Assembly: GCA_030594795.1 (NCBI GenBank)
Contig: JAUVEK010000003.1
Span: 1 to 27,056, forward strand
Source of the DNA: Candidatus Nanohalarchaeota archaeon
Lineage (GTDB): Archaea; EX4484-52; B79-G9
Direction of reading: 5' to 3'
DNA length: 27,056 nucleotides
Numbering within the stretch: the stretch's first letter is position 1; each line of letters starts with the position of its first letter. The translations under genes were made by a program, and so were the position numbers. The notes beneath the pieces were generated by a model. It saw nothing but the letters and a program-made list of their open reading frames with translations. It did no database searches and was not told the origin of the DNA. This document shows positions 1-10,378 of the stretch, one piece after another.

Positions 1-3000
1 ATCACACTTACAGCAAACATGACATCTCCCCCATCAACAACATACGGCTACCCCGGCGCAACATTCACCCAGACATGCAACGCAACATGCGCCTTTGGCC
101 AGTGCAACGACGTTGTCCTGTACCCGCAATATTGCACCGGCGTTGGCTGCACAGGCTTCATCAACATGCCAAACACCACATCCAACCTCACAACAGGCAA
201 TGAATCATACAGCGCAGGAACCATCTCAAACGGCGAAACCAAAGGTTTCGAATTCACAATCACAGAAAACGAACTAGGAGAATACAGGATAAGATGCAAC
301 TCAACAAGCCCAAACGCAGTACCAGATACATCAGACGAAATCGAATACGTACTCGTATCCGTCGTCAAGCAGACACAAGTAGAATATGAAAACAAGAACA
401 CATATTCAGCAACAGAATACGAGACACTCGACAACATAACATGGCTAAACATAACAGCTATCGCAGAAAGCGCCAACGCAACAGACGTCAACATAACCTC
501 AAACATACTCAACCCCTCAAACAGCATCGTCACGTGGGGCCCAAACGACAACAAATTCTGCGCATCATTCCTCGAAAAAGGCACAACATGCAGGACAGCA
601 TTCAACAACAACTCCAATGGTTATATAATATCAGAAACCGAATCATCCGGCACATACACCTTCAACACAACCGTCTTATGGTCAGGGACAACAGCTGCAA
701 ACACAACAGAGACATTCACACTCCACAATCTCCCGGAAGACGATTTCAGCCATCAGACAAACCCGTCTCCGTTTAAGATAAAAGTAGGAGCAGCAGGAAT
801 ATACAACTTATCAATACACAATCCATGGAGCCTGAATCTGACAATTGTAAACATCTCCATAAATTGTCCAGAGGCAACAGGAATAACATGCAACTGCACC
901 CTGGCAGGCCAGGTTACACAGGACTATTGCTATCTTGGAAACATCACTCCATCTTCCACAGGCTATGCTTCCTTCAACATATCCACAACTGGCGCCACAC
1001 CCCCAAATGACTATAATGTAAACGCCACAGTAGCTTATACAAACCCCGGCAGCCAGCAGCACACATGGAGCGAAGTCCGGAACGCCATACTCCATGTCCA
1101 AAGCTCAGAAGCCCTTACAGTTGTAATATTTAGCGCCCCCACAAAAGTTACAAGAAACACAAACCAGAACCTCTACGGGAAAGTAAGCTATCAGGGCGCC
1201 ACAAACAATACAAATGTGACTCTCAACTGGTCCCTGCCAGGCCAGTGGTCAAATACATCAGGAAACCTCAACGAATATATAGGAACACTTTATTCAGGCA
1301 ACACATCATGGAACAATATCACAGCATCAATAACCCTCTCTGCACCACTCGGGCAAAAAAGGATCAACCTTTCATCAAACTCAACAGAAGGAGGATATGA
1401 CGACGACTACGCTCTCATAGACGTATATGCAGACACTGCATTCTACAATCCCGAAGTCACAAACATTGACACACCTGCAAACCCCAGCGATCCTGTACTG
1501 GGTGAGACCATAAGAATTAAAGCGCGCCTGCGCTACGACAACAACACAGTCATCTCCGGCGAAACAGTAGACTTTATAGACGAGACAGACAGCGTTTCCA
1601 TGGGCGCAAACACAACAGACTCACAGGGATGGGTATACCTGTACTACACAATACCACAGGCATCAACAGTCGGGAGCCACACACTGAACATATCTTACAC
1701 CGGCAGTTCAGGCAGGTACACAAACCCGGGTGATACAACAACAGGTATCACAGTTCATGACATCCCTCTTATCTTCAGCTTATCCTCAACACCATCCGTC
1801 GTCGGCAGCGGACATCGCGTAACAATCAGGGCAAACATAAATGATTCAGACGAAGTGTCAGGCACCCTCGTGTACATAAGCCATAGCGTTTATGGACAAG
1901 TTTCCTATCCAATGGCTCTCGTTTCAGGAACAAACAAATCAGGTACATGGGAATACAACTACACAGCATGGCTCAATGGAGCCTACAGCTACTACATATG
2001 GGCAGACGACACCTTCGGTCTCGAAAACGACACATCAGACAACCTCCAATACTTCAGCGTTGACTCAAAACTATCACTTCGCGCAATAACCGACAAAAAA
2101 GAATACGGTCCAAACGAAGATGTACTGATAATCGCACCCGACTGGTGGAACACCTCCTACAGCTACCGCATACCAATATCCGCATCAAGCACAAGCTCTG
2201 AAACAGACATCATGATAACAGAAACAATAAACTTCACATACTACCTAAAAGAACTCGGCGCATCCGAAACATCCCTTGACAATAACTCAATACGGGTCAT
2301 AGAATGGAACGAAACAGCCGCAACAAACACAGAGAGAAACTCAAGCTTCACAGAAACCCCGCCCGGCGAAGTCAATCTATGGGAAATGTCACAGGACATG
2401 CCCCAGCCCGTAGACTTCACAAGCGGCCTCAACTCTACTGCAAACACATTCGGTCCCGCAGGCTCAAACGACGGATGGGACTGGGTCGGCTCAGTATACG
2501 GGCTGTCCTCAACATGTGTATCCTTCAACAATGCAGACGTCGGCACAGACGAAGTCATAAGAATCACGATAGGCGACACACCTTGCGAAAACGACGGTCA
2601 GTCCTCAGGCGCCTACGGAGTTTCATTTTACATAGATGATACTGCATACACAGCAATTTCACGCGGCGGCAAAGCAAACCTGACATTCGACTGGTTTGTA
2701 GCTGATTACGGACTTGACTCAGGCGATGTCCTATGGGTTAAGTCAAGATTCGGAACATCTGCACAGATGAACTATCTTGGAAGCGACCTCGACACCGGAG
2801 ATCCCCTTGCAGACAGCAACAAAGAAATATACTTTGCAAACGACCCCCAGGACATATCAAACACATCATCCTTTGACATCACACAATATATCACCAACGC
2901 CGGCTGGTACTATCTCGACATGGGCCTGAAAATCGGCGACTGGGACAACGGCGAATATGCATATGCAGACTTCGACAACATCACACTCACCATAACCGGC

Positions 3001-6000
3001 TCCACATACGAGGAAAAAACACAGGCAATCCTTGACATCAGCTGGGACATGAACGGCACGACACGCGCAGACACAGAAAGGACATACTACATATACTTCG
3101 ACATAAAAGAACTACAAAACAAGACATACCCAACCTACACGCCGCCGGCAGGCGCAACACCTGCGGGAACACTCACAAAAACATTAGAAGCCGCACAGCC
3201 CCGCCAGTCAAAGGTCCAGAACACAGGAACCACAGACGTAAGATACAGGACAATAATGAGAATCCAGAGATTAATCAGCGGAATCTGGACAAATGTAGGA
3301 ACACCTGTAATCGATGACACGACAGTACCGACAACAAGAGACACTCAAAATAATTCGATAACCTATCTTGGCTCTATTTGGGACACAGAAGGATGGAACA
3401 CCCTCACAAGGCCTGCCGGAACCTACAGGCTCAATATCTCCACATTCGATGCCAGCATGCCGCCGGTAATGATGCTGGACCACAGCAACGCATATCTTAC
3501 AGCAGCCTATAACTTCGCAATTGTCTCAGCAAACATTATCTTGACACAGCTGGAACACGAAAATCAGAACGATTTTTCACTTGACGAATATGAGACAGGC
3601 GATAATATATCGTGGATAAACACAACAGTTCTCTCCCAGAACGCAACAGCAGTCGACGCGAATATCACCCTTAACATACAGGACTCCGCCACGGCAGACG
3701 TTTCATGGGGACCTCAAAAAGAAACAAAAGACTGCGGCGACATAGAAGAAGGAAACACATGCGAAGTTAAGTTTGACAACACTACAAACGGCTACCTGAT
3801 ACCGCTAACAGCAACATCCGGCACATATCAGTTTTTCTGGAACATTGTAATGGACTCAAAAAGCAGTAATTCAAACCAGAACAGCAGCATAAACTTCACA
3901 ATACACCACCTCCCCGACAACTTCTCATCAACCCTTACCCCGACAAAAATATACTCAGGAGAATATGCACTCTACAACTTCACAATCGGAAACACATGGT
4001 CAAAAAATATTACCCTCGTAAACATAACCATGGCATACCCAAAAATACCGGGCCTCGCATGCAACTGCACCATATCAGGCCAGACTGGACAGGACTACTG
4101 CTATCTGGACAACGTAACAAACAAAACCGACGAAATTGCACCATTTAACATATCCACAAACTCCTCAACACCTGCCGGCGATTACAATATAAACGTGACC
4201 GCAACATACACGAACCCTGCAGGCGAACTGCACACATGGACCGGACAGGCAAACAGGATACTCGAGATACGTGTCGGAGGGGAATTGATAACAAACATCA
4301 CAGAACCAAAAGAAACAACTCCGTTTACAAAAATAACCAGAAACGGGTTCATAAACCTCACAAGTTGGGCAAACAATACGCAAACGTACTCACTCTACAA
4401 AATCTGGGCAAACTGGACACTCCCTCAAGGCTGGACAAACCACTCAGGCAACTTAAGCGAATATAAAGCCGAACTCTCCGGAGGCGCACTAATGTGGAAC
4501 AACATCACAGCAAACGTGAGCATCTTAGCCCGACTTGGACAGCAGCAGCTAAAACTAAAAGCATCAGACAATGAAAGCAGGGAAGACTGGTCAACAGTAG
4601 ACATATTAGTATACGCAAACACAACCCTTGAGAACTTCCAGTCAGACGACTATACTGCTGTAAAAGGCCAGACAATAACACTCGACATCTGGCTCTACTA
4701 CGACAACAGCACACTTGTATCTGGTGGAAATATCTCTTTCAACGACACGACGCAGCCCTGCTACATCGGAAGCGACCTTACAGACAACACAGGACACGCC
4801 ACAATAAACTACATCATCACGGGAGATGCCCAAACAGGCAACCACACATTAAACGCAAGCTTTAAGGGAAGCGATACACTATATCTCAACCCTGTATGGA
4901 CAACAATCAACATCACAGTAAATGACAACCCCGTATTCGAACATACTGAAGCAGCACCAAATACTGTCGGCTACGGCTACAATGTCACAATAAAAACAAA
5001 CATTTCTGACGACAACACTGTCGACACCGCAAAAGTCTACATCACATACCCGGACACATCAACCGCAGGCTTCACAATGGAAAACTCAACCCCGTCAAAC
5101 TTCTCATACAACTTTAGCGACACATGGCAGAGAGGCACATACTCCTATTACATATGGGCAAACAACACTGCAGGCGAAACCAACACAACTTCAACGCACT
5201 ATTTCTCTGTATCAGTAGACGCATCTTTCATCACACAAACCAAAAACACAACATACAGGGCAAACGAAGATGTCAACCTTACAGGCGCACCATCCTGGTG
5301 GTGGAACTCGTCATGGCAGTACAGAAAACAGATAAACATTACAGAGCCCGGCATCTCAGACAGGACAAACTGGCCGGTATATGCCAACATCTCAACAGGC
5401 GGGAACGGGCTAAACTGCACAAAAGACTTCAGGATAATTGACGACACCGGCAACGAGACTGCCCTGAAAATCATAAGCGAAACATATTCCAGCTCCAGAT
5501 GCCAGTCAGCAGAATTCTCATTCCTTGTAAACATATCCGGCTCATCAACAAGAACATATTACCTGTACTACACAAATCCCGCCGCCACCCCTCCTACGTA
5601 TCCTATATGGTCAGATTCATGCAGCGAATCAACAAACGCCACAAACTGCACAGGCATCTATTATTCAAAAAAGGAACTGCCGCAAGGTCTTGACGATGAC
5701 ACCGGGAAAACAGCATTAAATCTCGATGACGAACAGGTAAAGAACACATATCCGCTACCATTCACATTCTCATACTTTGGCACGAATTATACCACAGTAA
5801 ACATATTCGATAACGGCTTCATAGACTTCTCAGACCCGGGTATCGACCCAACACCTTCCAACAGCGAATTTATTACCCGCAGGATGATTGCCGTAATCTG
5901 GGATGATTACGATCCATGGATCGGCAACAGTGAAGACACATACAAGAAAGAATACTCTGCTAGAGTTATATACACATGGGACACCAACACGAAAACTGGT

Positions 6001-9000
6001 GGTGCTGGCGAAGACATACTAATACAGATGGTGCTTTACAAAACAGGAGATATAATGTTCAGATACTCAACCGTACTTTATGACCAGTCAACACATCTTG
6101 CAGGCATATCAAAAGGCGACTCAACTTATTTCCTCAACAACAGCCACCAGCAAAACGATAAGACAGCATTCTACCAGTACTATCAGGCAGCAAACCCCTC
6201 TGTAGGAGAACAGGAATCAAATATAGAATCCAAAATACTCAACACTGGCTCAACAGGCATCAAAGGCTATCTGCTGATGCAGGTACAGATATTTACATCT
6301 GGCGCATGGCATGTCGTCGACACAATATACAATTCCCTGATAAACATAGCCGCAAACTCAGAATATACAATTCACGACATCTGGAACTCTATAGGCTGGA
6401 ACACAGCCAAAAACGAATCAGGAATTTACCGCGCATACACTGCCCTTACAGACTCCTTTGGAAACATTCTGACAAACGACAACAGCGAAAACATAAGCGC
6501 AACATACAACTTCAGCATAGAAGAAGCAGTAAACCTCACCTTCATTGGCATAAGAATCTACGATGTAACAGGCGCATCTGACCCGAAAACAGACAACTCA
6601 AACTTATGGGCAGCCGGCCTCAACACGACATTCAACTTGTTCATCAACCACACATACCGTTTTGAAATAGAAATAAATAACAGCATAACAAGTGAAGACA
6701 GCTGGACAATCACCTCAACAGACAATATAACCCACTTATTCCTGAACTCAAGCTGGCAGATAAACGAGACAGACGAGCTCTGGTACAAAAACAACACACA
6801 AAGCTTCACAGGCGGAACATGGAATGGAAACGTAACATGGAACACATCTCACGGCGGCATCCTGCCAGTCGGCGACAACATGACATTTTATTATGTATTT
6901 AACATAACTGACGGCAGCCACGGCACATACCCTGTAAGATTCACAATAATCACACCGGAATTCACAAGAAACCAATACGATACATACAACATCCTCGACG
7001 AAGATGATAGCCCTCCTTCCCTTGAAAACAACATATACGCCCTAAACGCATACCACGTCAACAGGGGAAACTCCCTGCTCTTATACGCGAAATGGGACGA
7101 AACCATTAGCTCCGCATCTGCAGAATACAACTCAACCACACCATCTCTTTCAAACCATACAATAACCCCTTCCGGCCAATGGACAAACTACACAATCTCA
7201 ACAGACACAAACTGGCTCTTGGGAAACCACGTCGTAAAGATTTATGCAAACGACACATTCAACAACATGAATGCAACCCTCGAATACCTCAACTTTGACG
7301 TCTGGGGATGGTCATACATACTTCCCTCAGACATAGAACTCACAGAAAACAATATAGGTATAGGCGGAAGCACCACAATTCGCTGTAAAGTCACAGTTGA
7401 AGATACAACGCCAATTTCCGGGTACACAGTATCATTCTACAACTCCACATCATTCCTCGGCTCAAACACAACAGACACAAGCGGCTGGGCATCATATTTA
7501 TATGTAGACAACACAGCAGGTGAAGAAAACTTAACATGCAACATAACAGACGACACTTCCAAATATTACAATGCCTCAACAACCAACGAACAAAAAATAA
7601 CACTCATAACCCTCGAACAGGAACATCCTAAATGGTGGCAGCCGCTAGGCTCAAACATCACAGGAAAAATCCACAAAGGGGATTATGTATACCTTTACTC
7701 AAACTGGACAGACAACTTCATGCTCTCATACGGCTTCCTCGAATGGCATAACGGCACCGTCTGGCAGAACAACACACTCGCATCTCCTACTCAAATGTCT
7801 GGAAACAGTGGCTGGGCAAACTTCACAATCCAGATACCGCCCACCATGGAAATGCCAAACAACCTTACGTGGAGAGTATGGGCAAACGATACCTCAGGCA
7901 ATCTCAATGTAACAGAAAACAACACACTGGACGTCTGGGGCTGGGCAACAGTAGAAAGCATCTCATTCAACCCGGGCACAATACTAAACGGGACAACAAC
8001 AAGTGTCGAATGCAGGGTAACAGACATCAATTCATCTAAAGCCCTTTCAGGATACTATATAGAATTCTGGAACGAATCAGAACTGTTCGGAAGCAACATA
8101 ACCGGTCCAGACGGCCGTGCATCATTCGAATATACAGACTATTCAACAGCAGACGACGACTACTACCTGATATGCGAGATATCAAACAATGCGACTTTAA
8201 AATACGATACATACGACCCGATAAACTACAAGCAGGACATTCTTCACATAAGAACAGAAGATTCCGATTATCCTAACACAACCAACTATGCGCTAAACGC
8301 ATCACAGGTCCAGAAAGGCGGTCTCATAAACCCGGCAAACTATCTGAAAATCTATGCAGAATGGAACGAGGACATCAACACAACCTCTGGCTCATACGTA
8401 TCATTCAACAGGACAGCACCCCTCATCTCAGAACCGACCCAAATAGTCACTGGAAACTGGACAAACCACACATTCACCATAAACCAAAGCTGGACAGTGG
8501 GACCCCACATAGCAAAACTTAATGCCTCAGACCTTAGCAATAACTGGAACAACACTCTCCCGTATCTGCAGTTCACAGTCTACGGATACAGCCAGACAAA
8601 CATGACCTCACCACAAAACGGTGCAGGATACGACATAGGCGACATATTCTACGTAAAATGTAACATAACAGACGAAGACAGCCTGACCCCCATCGACGGA
8701 TACAAAGTTTCCTTCTACGAAGAGGGAAACCCTATCGGCATAAACTACACAGACGAAACAGGAATCGCAATCTATAAAGTAGACACCACAGGCTACTCCG
8801 GCGGCTCCTACATTTACAGCTGCACAATCGCGGACAACTCAACACTTTACTATAACGAAAGCGTTAGCGGTAACAATGAAGATTCATCAACAGTATCAAT
8901 CTCATCAATACTAAACGTCACAATTCTCGAACCCCTAAACATGACAAACGTAAACATAGGAGACACAATAGACCTGAAATCATACACAAAAGACCCGGCA

Positions 9001-10374
9001 AACCCCACAACGCCAGACACTGCAAACTGGTACAACACAACAACAAAACTCAACCCCACAAACCTGGACGAAAACCACACATGGACAATACCCGTCGGAC
9101 ACTCAATCGGACCCGAGACCATAAAGATAAACGTAACAAAAGCCTCCTATGCTCCTGACGAAGGCAACATAACCATATACATCTGGGGATGGTCAAACAT
9201 CACATGGCACTTCCCGGATAGCGGCGACTATACAAAAGGAGTTCTATTGGACCTTACATGTTTCGCACAGGACGCAAACACCACTGCCTCACTCGAAAAC
9301 TATACTGTGAACTTTTACCTTGAAAACGAGACAAATACATATCCCCTTGGAAACGCCCTCACAAATTCAACAGGGCATGCAACTTACGAACTTAACACAG
9401 GACTATATGCCCCCGGCATTTACTATCCAAAGTGCAACATAACAGATAATTCCACATTATACTACAACGCTTCATTCAACAACGACAACACAACAATAAA
9501 CATAACCGAGCCAAGCGGCGCCCTCGAAGTATCCTTAATCATCCCCCCGGTACTCTCAACCACAGAAGTTTCACAATACAGGAACATCACAGTAAATGCA
9601 ACAGTAAAATGCATAAACGGCCCCTGCGGCATAGTGAACGGCACCCTCCAGTACTCAAATGCAACAATAGGCCACACAACAATCCCTGAAATCTCAGGCA
9701 CACCATTCCACATAAACGACGGCACCCAGAACCCCCGAACCTGCAATAACATGGACCAGAACGACGAATGCAACATCTCATGGATCATAAACGCAACAGG
9801 CCCCATCAACTCAGTATGGAACATATCTGTCCTCTTTGAAGGGACACAGTCAACAGACAACAGAACCCTAAACGCAACAATAGAAATAAAATACATGCTA
9901 ATACTCACAGTAACTCCTGACTCAATAAGCACGTGGTACGCACGGCCCAACGATGGGGGCGCAAACTACAACTCACAATCAGCAACAAACTGGCTCGACC
10001 CGGGAACCAACAGCTCACAGGCATCAAGCGCAGTGACAGTATCCCTCTCAGAAGACTCCTCAGACGCAAACAGCGGAATCTGGCTCCTTGGAACAAACCT
10101 CACATCAATACAGCCATCAAGCTACCACATACCGGTATACAACCAATCAAGATGCTCAGGAAACCTCACAACCTACCCCACACCCAACTCAGCAAGCGCA
10201 TGCCTCTCAGACCCCGCAAACGAGTTAAAAGAACACTACACACAACTCGAATCATACCTGAAATCAGGCGAATCAAAACAATTCGTCCTCTTCCTCGACA
10301 TACCTTTCGGCATATCAGGTCAGGTCGGAGGCTACAACGGCACACTCTGGGTAAAAGTCAACGGGACAGCGTGA
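1..10374 (+). CDS. Giant secreted Ig-like/DUF2341 repeat surface protein (5' end outside window)
   Basis: The frame is open from base 1, and the first ATG (19) has no signal peptide after it, so the gene starts left of the window; 3457 codons are visible. The product is a string of beta-sandwich domains, rich in Asn and Thr, with N-x-S/T sequons throughout, as expected for a glycosylated archaeal surface protein. Visible landmarks: two copies of a ~1055-residue supermodule (from 376 and 3547); two DUF2341-like starts with WWN..[YW].YR near 2143 and 5299; a nidogen-like stretch with FTFSYFG and DNGFIDF near 5755-5835 (inferred); four ~210-residue tandem repeats marked by WGW or YGY (7303, 7936, 8581, 9184); and a final domain (about 9895-10371) resembling the 312-residue proteins downstream. 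No C-terminal membrane segment is seen, so attachment must be through partners or the missing N-terminus. The next gene starts 4 nt after the stop. Adhesin or S-layer-like stalk are both possible; the exact role is unknown. Confidence 0.9.
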   Translation: MTLTANMTSPPSTTYGYPGATFTQTCNATCAFGQCNDVVLYPQYCTGVGCTGFINMPNTTSNLTTGNESYSAGTISNGETKGFEFTITENELGEYRIRCNSTSPNAVPDTSDEIEYVLVSVVKQTQVEYENKNTYSATEYETLDNITWLNITAIAESANATDVNITSNILNPSNSIVTWGPNDNKFCASFLEKGTTCRTAFNNNSNGYIISETESSGTYTFNTTVLWSGTTAANTTETFTLHNLPEDDFSHQTNPSPFKIKVGAAGIYNLSIHNPWSLNLTIVNISINCPEATGITCNCTLAGQVTQDYCYLGNITPSSTGYASFNISTTGATPPNDYNVNATVAYTNPGSQQHTWSEVRNAILHVQSSEALTVVIFSAPTKVTRNTNQNLYGKVSYQGATNNTNVTLNWSLPGQWSNTSGNLNEYIGTLYSGNTSWNNITASITLSAPLGQKRINLSSNSTEGGYDDDYALIDVYADTAFYNPEVTNIDTPANPSDPVLGETIRIKARLRYDNNTVISGETVDFIDETDSVSMGANTTDSQGWVYLYYTIPQASTVGSHTLNISYTGSSGRYTNPGDTTTGITVHDIPLIFSLSSTPSVVGSGHRVTIRANINDSDEVSGTLVYISHSVYGQVSYPMALVSGTNKSGTWEYNYTAWLNGAYSYYIWADDTFGLENDTSDNLQYFSVDSKLSLRAITDKKEYGPNEDVLIIAPDWWNTSYSYRIPISASSTSSETDIMITETINFTYYLKELGASETSLDNNSIRVIEWNETAATNTERNSSFTETPPGEVNLWEMSQDMPQPVDFTSGLNSTANTFGPAGSNDGWDWVGSVYGLSSTCVSFNNADVGTDEVIRITIGDTPCENDGQSSGAYGVSFYIDDTAYTAISRGGKANLTFDWFVADYGLDSGDVLWVKSRFGTSAQMNYLGSDLDTGDPLADSNKEIYFANDPQDISNTSSFDITQYITNAGWYYLDMGLKIGDWDNGEYAYADFDNITLTITGSTYEEKTQAILDISWDMNGTTRADTERTYYIYFDIKELQNKTYPTYTPPAGATPAGTLTKTLEAAQPRQSKVQNTGTTDVRYRTIMRIQRLISGIWTNVGTPVIDDTTVPTTRDTQNNSITYLGSIWDTEGWNTLTRPAGTYRLNISTFDASMPPVMMLDHSNAYLTAAYNFAIVSANIILTQLEHENQNDFSLDEYETGDNISWINTTVLSQNATAVDANITLNIQDSATADVSWGPQKETKDCGDIEEGNTCEVKFDNTTNGYLIPLTATSGTYQFFWNIVMDSKSSNSNQNSSINFTIHHLPDNFSSTLTPTKIYSGEYALYNFTIGNTWSKNITLVNITMAYPKIPGLACNCTISGQTGQDYCYLDNVTNKTDEIAPFNISTNSSTPAGDYNINVTATYTNPAGELHTWTGQANRILEIRVGGELITNITEPKETTPFTKITRNGFINLTSWANNTQTYSLYKIWANWTLPQGWTNHSGNLSEYKAELSGGALMWNNITANVSILARLGQQQLKLKASDNESREDWSTVDILVYANTTLENFQSDDYTAVKGQTITLDIWLYYDNSTLVSGGNISFNDTTQPCYIGSDLTDNTGHATINYIITGDAQTGNHTLNASFKGSDTLYLNPVWTTINITVNDNPVFEHTEAAPNTVGYGYNVTIKTNISDDNTVDTAKVYITYPDTSTAGFTMENSTPSNFSYNFSDTWQRGTYSYYIWANNTAGETNTTSTHYFSVSVDASFITQTKNTTYRANEDVNLTGAPSWWWNSSWQYRKQINITEPGISDRTNWPVYANISTGGNGLNCTKDFRIIDDTGNETALKIISETYSSSRCQSAEFSFLVNISGSSTRTYYLYYTNPAATPPTYPIWSDSCSESTNATNCTGIYYSKKELPQGLDDDTGKTALNLDDEQVKNTYPLPFTFSYFGTNYTTVNIFDNGFIDFSDPGIDPTPSNSEFITRRMIAVIWDDYDPWIGNSEDTYKKEYSARVIYTWDTNTKTGGAGEDILIQMVLYKTGDIMFRYSTVLYDQSTHLAGISKGDSTYFLNNSHQQNDKTAFYQYYQAANPSVGEQESNIESKILNTGSTGIKGYLLMQVQIFTSGAWHVVDTIYNSLINIAANSEYTIHDIWNSIGWNTAKNESGIYRAYTALTDSFGNILTNDNSENISATYNFSIEEAVNLTFIGIRIYDVTGASDPKTDNSNLWAAGLNTTFNLFINHTYRFEIEINNSITSEDSWTITSTDNITHLFLNSSWQINETDELWYKNNTQSFTGGTWNGNVTWNTSHGGILPVGDNMTFYYVFNITDGSHGTYPVRFTIITPEFTRNQYDTYNILDEDDSPPSLENNIYALNAYHVNRGNSLLLYAKWDETISSASAEYNSTTPSLSNHTITPSGQWTNYTISTDTNWLLGNHVVKIYANDTFNNMNATLEYLNFDVWGWSYILPSDIELTENNIGIGGSTTIRCKVTVEDTTPISGYTVSFYNSTSFLGSNTTDTSGWASYLYVDNTAGEENLTCNITDDTSKYYNASTTNEQKITLITLEQEHPKWWQPLGSNITGKIHKGDYVYLYSNWTDNFMLSYGFLEWHNGTVWQNNTLASPTQMSGNSGWANFTIQIPPTMEMPNNLTWRVWANDTSGNLNVTENNTLDVWGWATVESISFNPGTILNGTTTSVECRVTDINSSKALSGYYIEFWNESELFGSNITGPDGRASFEYTDYSTADDDYYLICEISNNATLKYDTYDPINYKQDILHIRTEDSDYPNTTNYALNASQVQKGGLINPANYLKIYAEWNEDINTTSGSYVSFNRTAPLISEPTQIVTGNWTNHTFTINQSWTVGPHIAKLNASDLSNNWNNTLPYLQFTVYGYSQTNMTSPQNGAGYDIGDIFYVKCNITDEDSLTPIDGYKVSFYEEGNPIGINYTDETGIAIYKVDTTGYSGGSYIYSCTIADNSTLYYNESVSGNNEDSSTVSISSILNVTILEPLNMTNVNIGDTIDLKSYTKDPANPTTPDTANWYNTTTKLNPTNLDENHTWTIPVGHSIGPETIKINVTKASYAPDEGNITIYIWGWSNITWHFPDSGDYTKGVLLDLTCFAQDANTTASLENYTVNFYLENETNTYPLGNALTNSTGHATYELNTGLYAPGIYYPKCNITDNSTLYYNASFNNDNTTINITEPSGALEVSLIIPPVLSTTEVSQYRNITVNATVKCINGPCGIVNGTLQYSNATIGHTTIPEISGTPFHINDGTQNPRTCNNMDQNDECNISWIINATGPINSVWNISVLFEGTQSTDNRTLNATIEIKYMLILTVTPDSISTWYARPNDGGANYNSQSATNWLDPGTNSSQASSAVTVSLSEDSSDANSGIWLLGTNLTSIQPSSYHIPVYNQSRCSGNLTTYPTPNSASACLSDPANELKEHYTQLESYLKSGESKQFVLFLDIPFGISGQVGGYNGTLWVKVNGTA
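376..2169 (+). repeat. Supermodule copy 1 of giant surface protein
   Basis: The stretch begins at the QVEYEN motif and runs to the WWNTSYSYR motif at the start of the DUF2341-like domain. It contains the CNCTLAGQ..QDYCYL block (codon TGC at 889) and the YTNPGS..HTW block. The same order of blocks recurs 3171 nt downstream. The copies are clearly related in protein sequence but diverged at nucleotide level, so this is an old duplication. Confidence 0.8.
3547..5325 (+). repeat. Supermodule copy 2 of giant surface protein
   Basis: The stretch begins at QLEHEN and runs to WWNSSWQYRK. It carries CNCTISGQ..QDYCYL (TGC at 4060, exactly 3171 nt after its partner at 889) and YTNPAG..HTW. The offset falls to 3156 nt at the WWN motif, a net difference of only five codons over about 590 residues. 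The material between and after the modules differs: copy 1 is followed by a DUF2341 domain split by a ~200-residue insertion, copy 2 by a nidogen-like domain. Confidence 0.8.
7303..9510 (+). repeat. Four tandem ~210-residue WGW/YGY repeats in giant protein
   Basis: Units begin at WGWSYI (7303), WGWATV (7936), YGYSQT (8581) and WGWSNI (9184), spaced 633, 645 and 603 nt. Each opens with an Ig-like domain following the pattern C-x-[VIA]-x-D...[SN]-[GN]-Y-x-[VI]-x-F-[YW], then S/G-N-x-T...G-x-A, then a cysteine-containing C-[NE]-I strand with YY nearby. The first three units then carry a second domain with a W-x-x-x or NWT-x-H/Y core. A half unit (DSPPSLENN...) precedes the first WGW. Confidence 0.75.
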
Positions 10375-10378
10375 TAAA

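Noticed and set aside
48..10100. Many long antisense and alternate-frame open frames across the giant gene
   Set aside because: The strong Asn/Thr/Ser codon bias (AAC, ACA, TCA) of the giant gene keeps other frames open. Their products are low-complexity and have no initiation signals.
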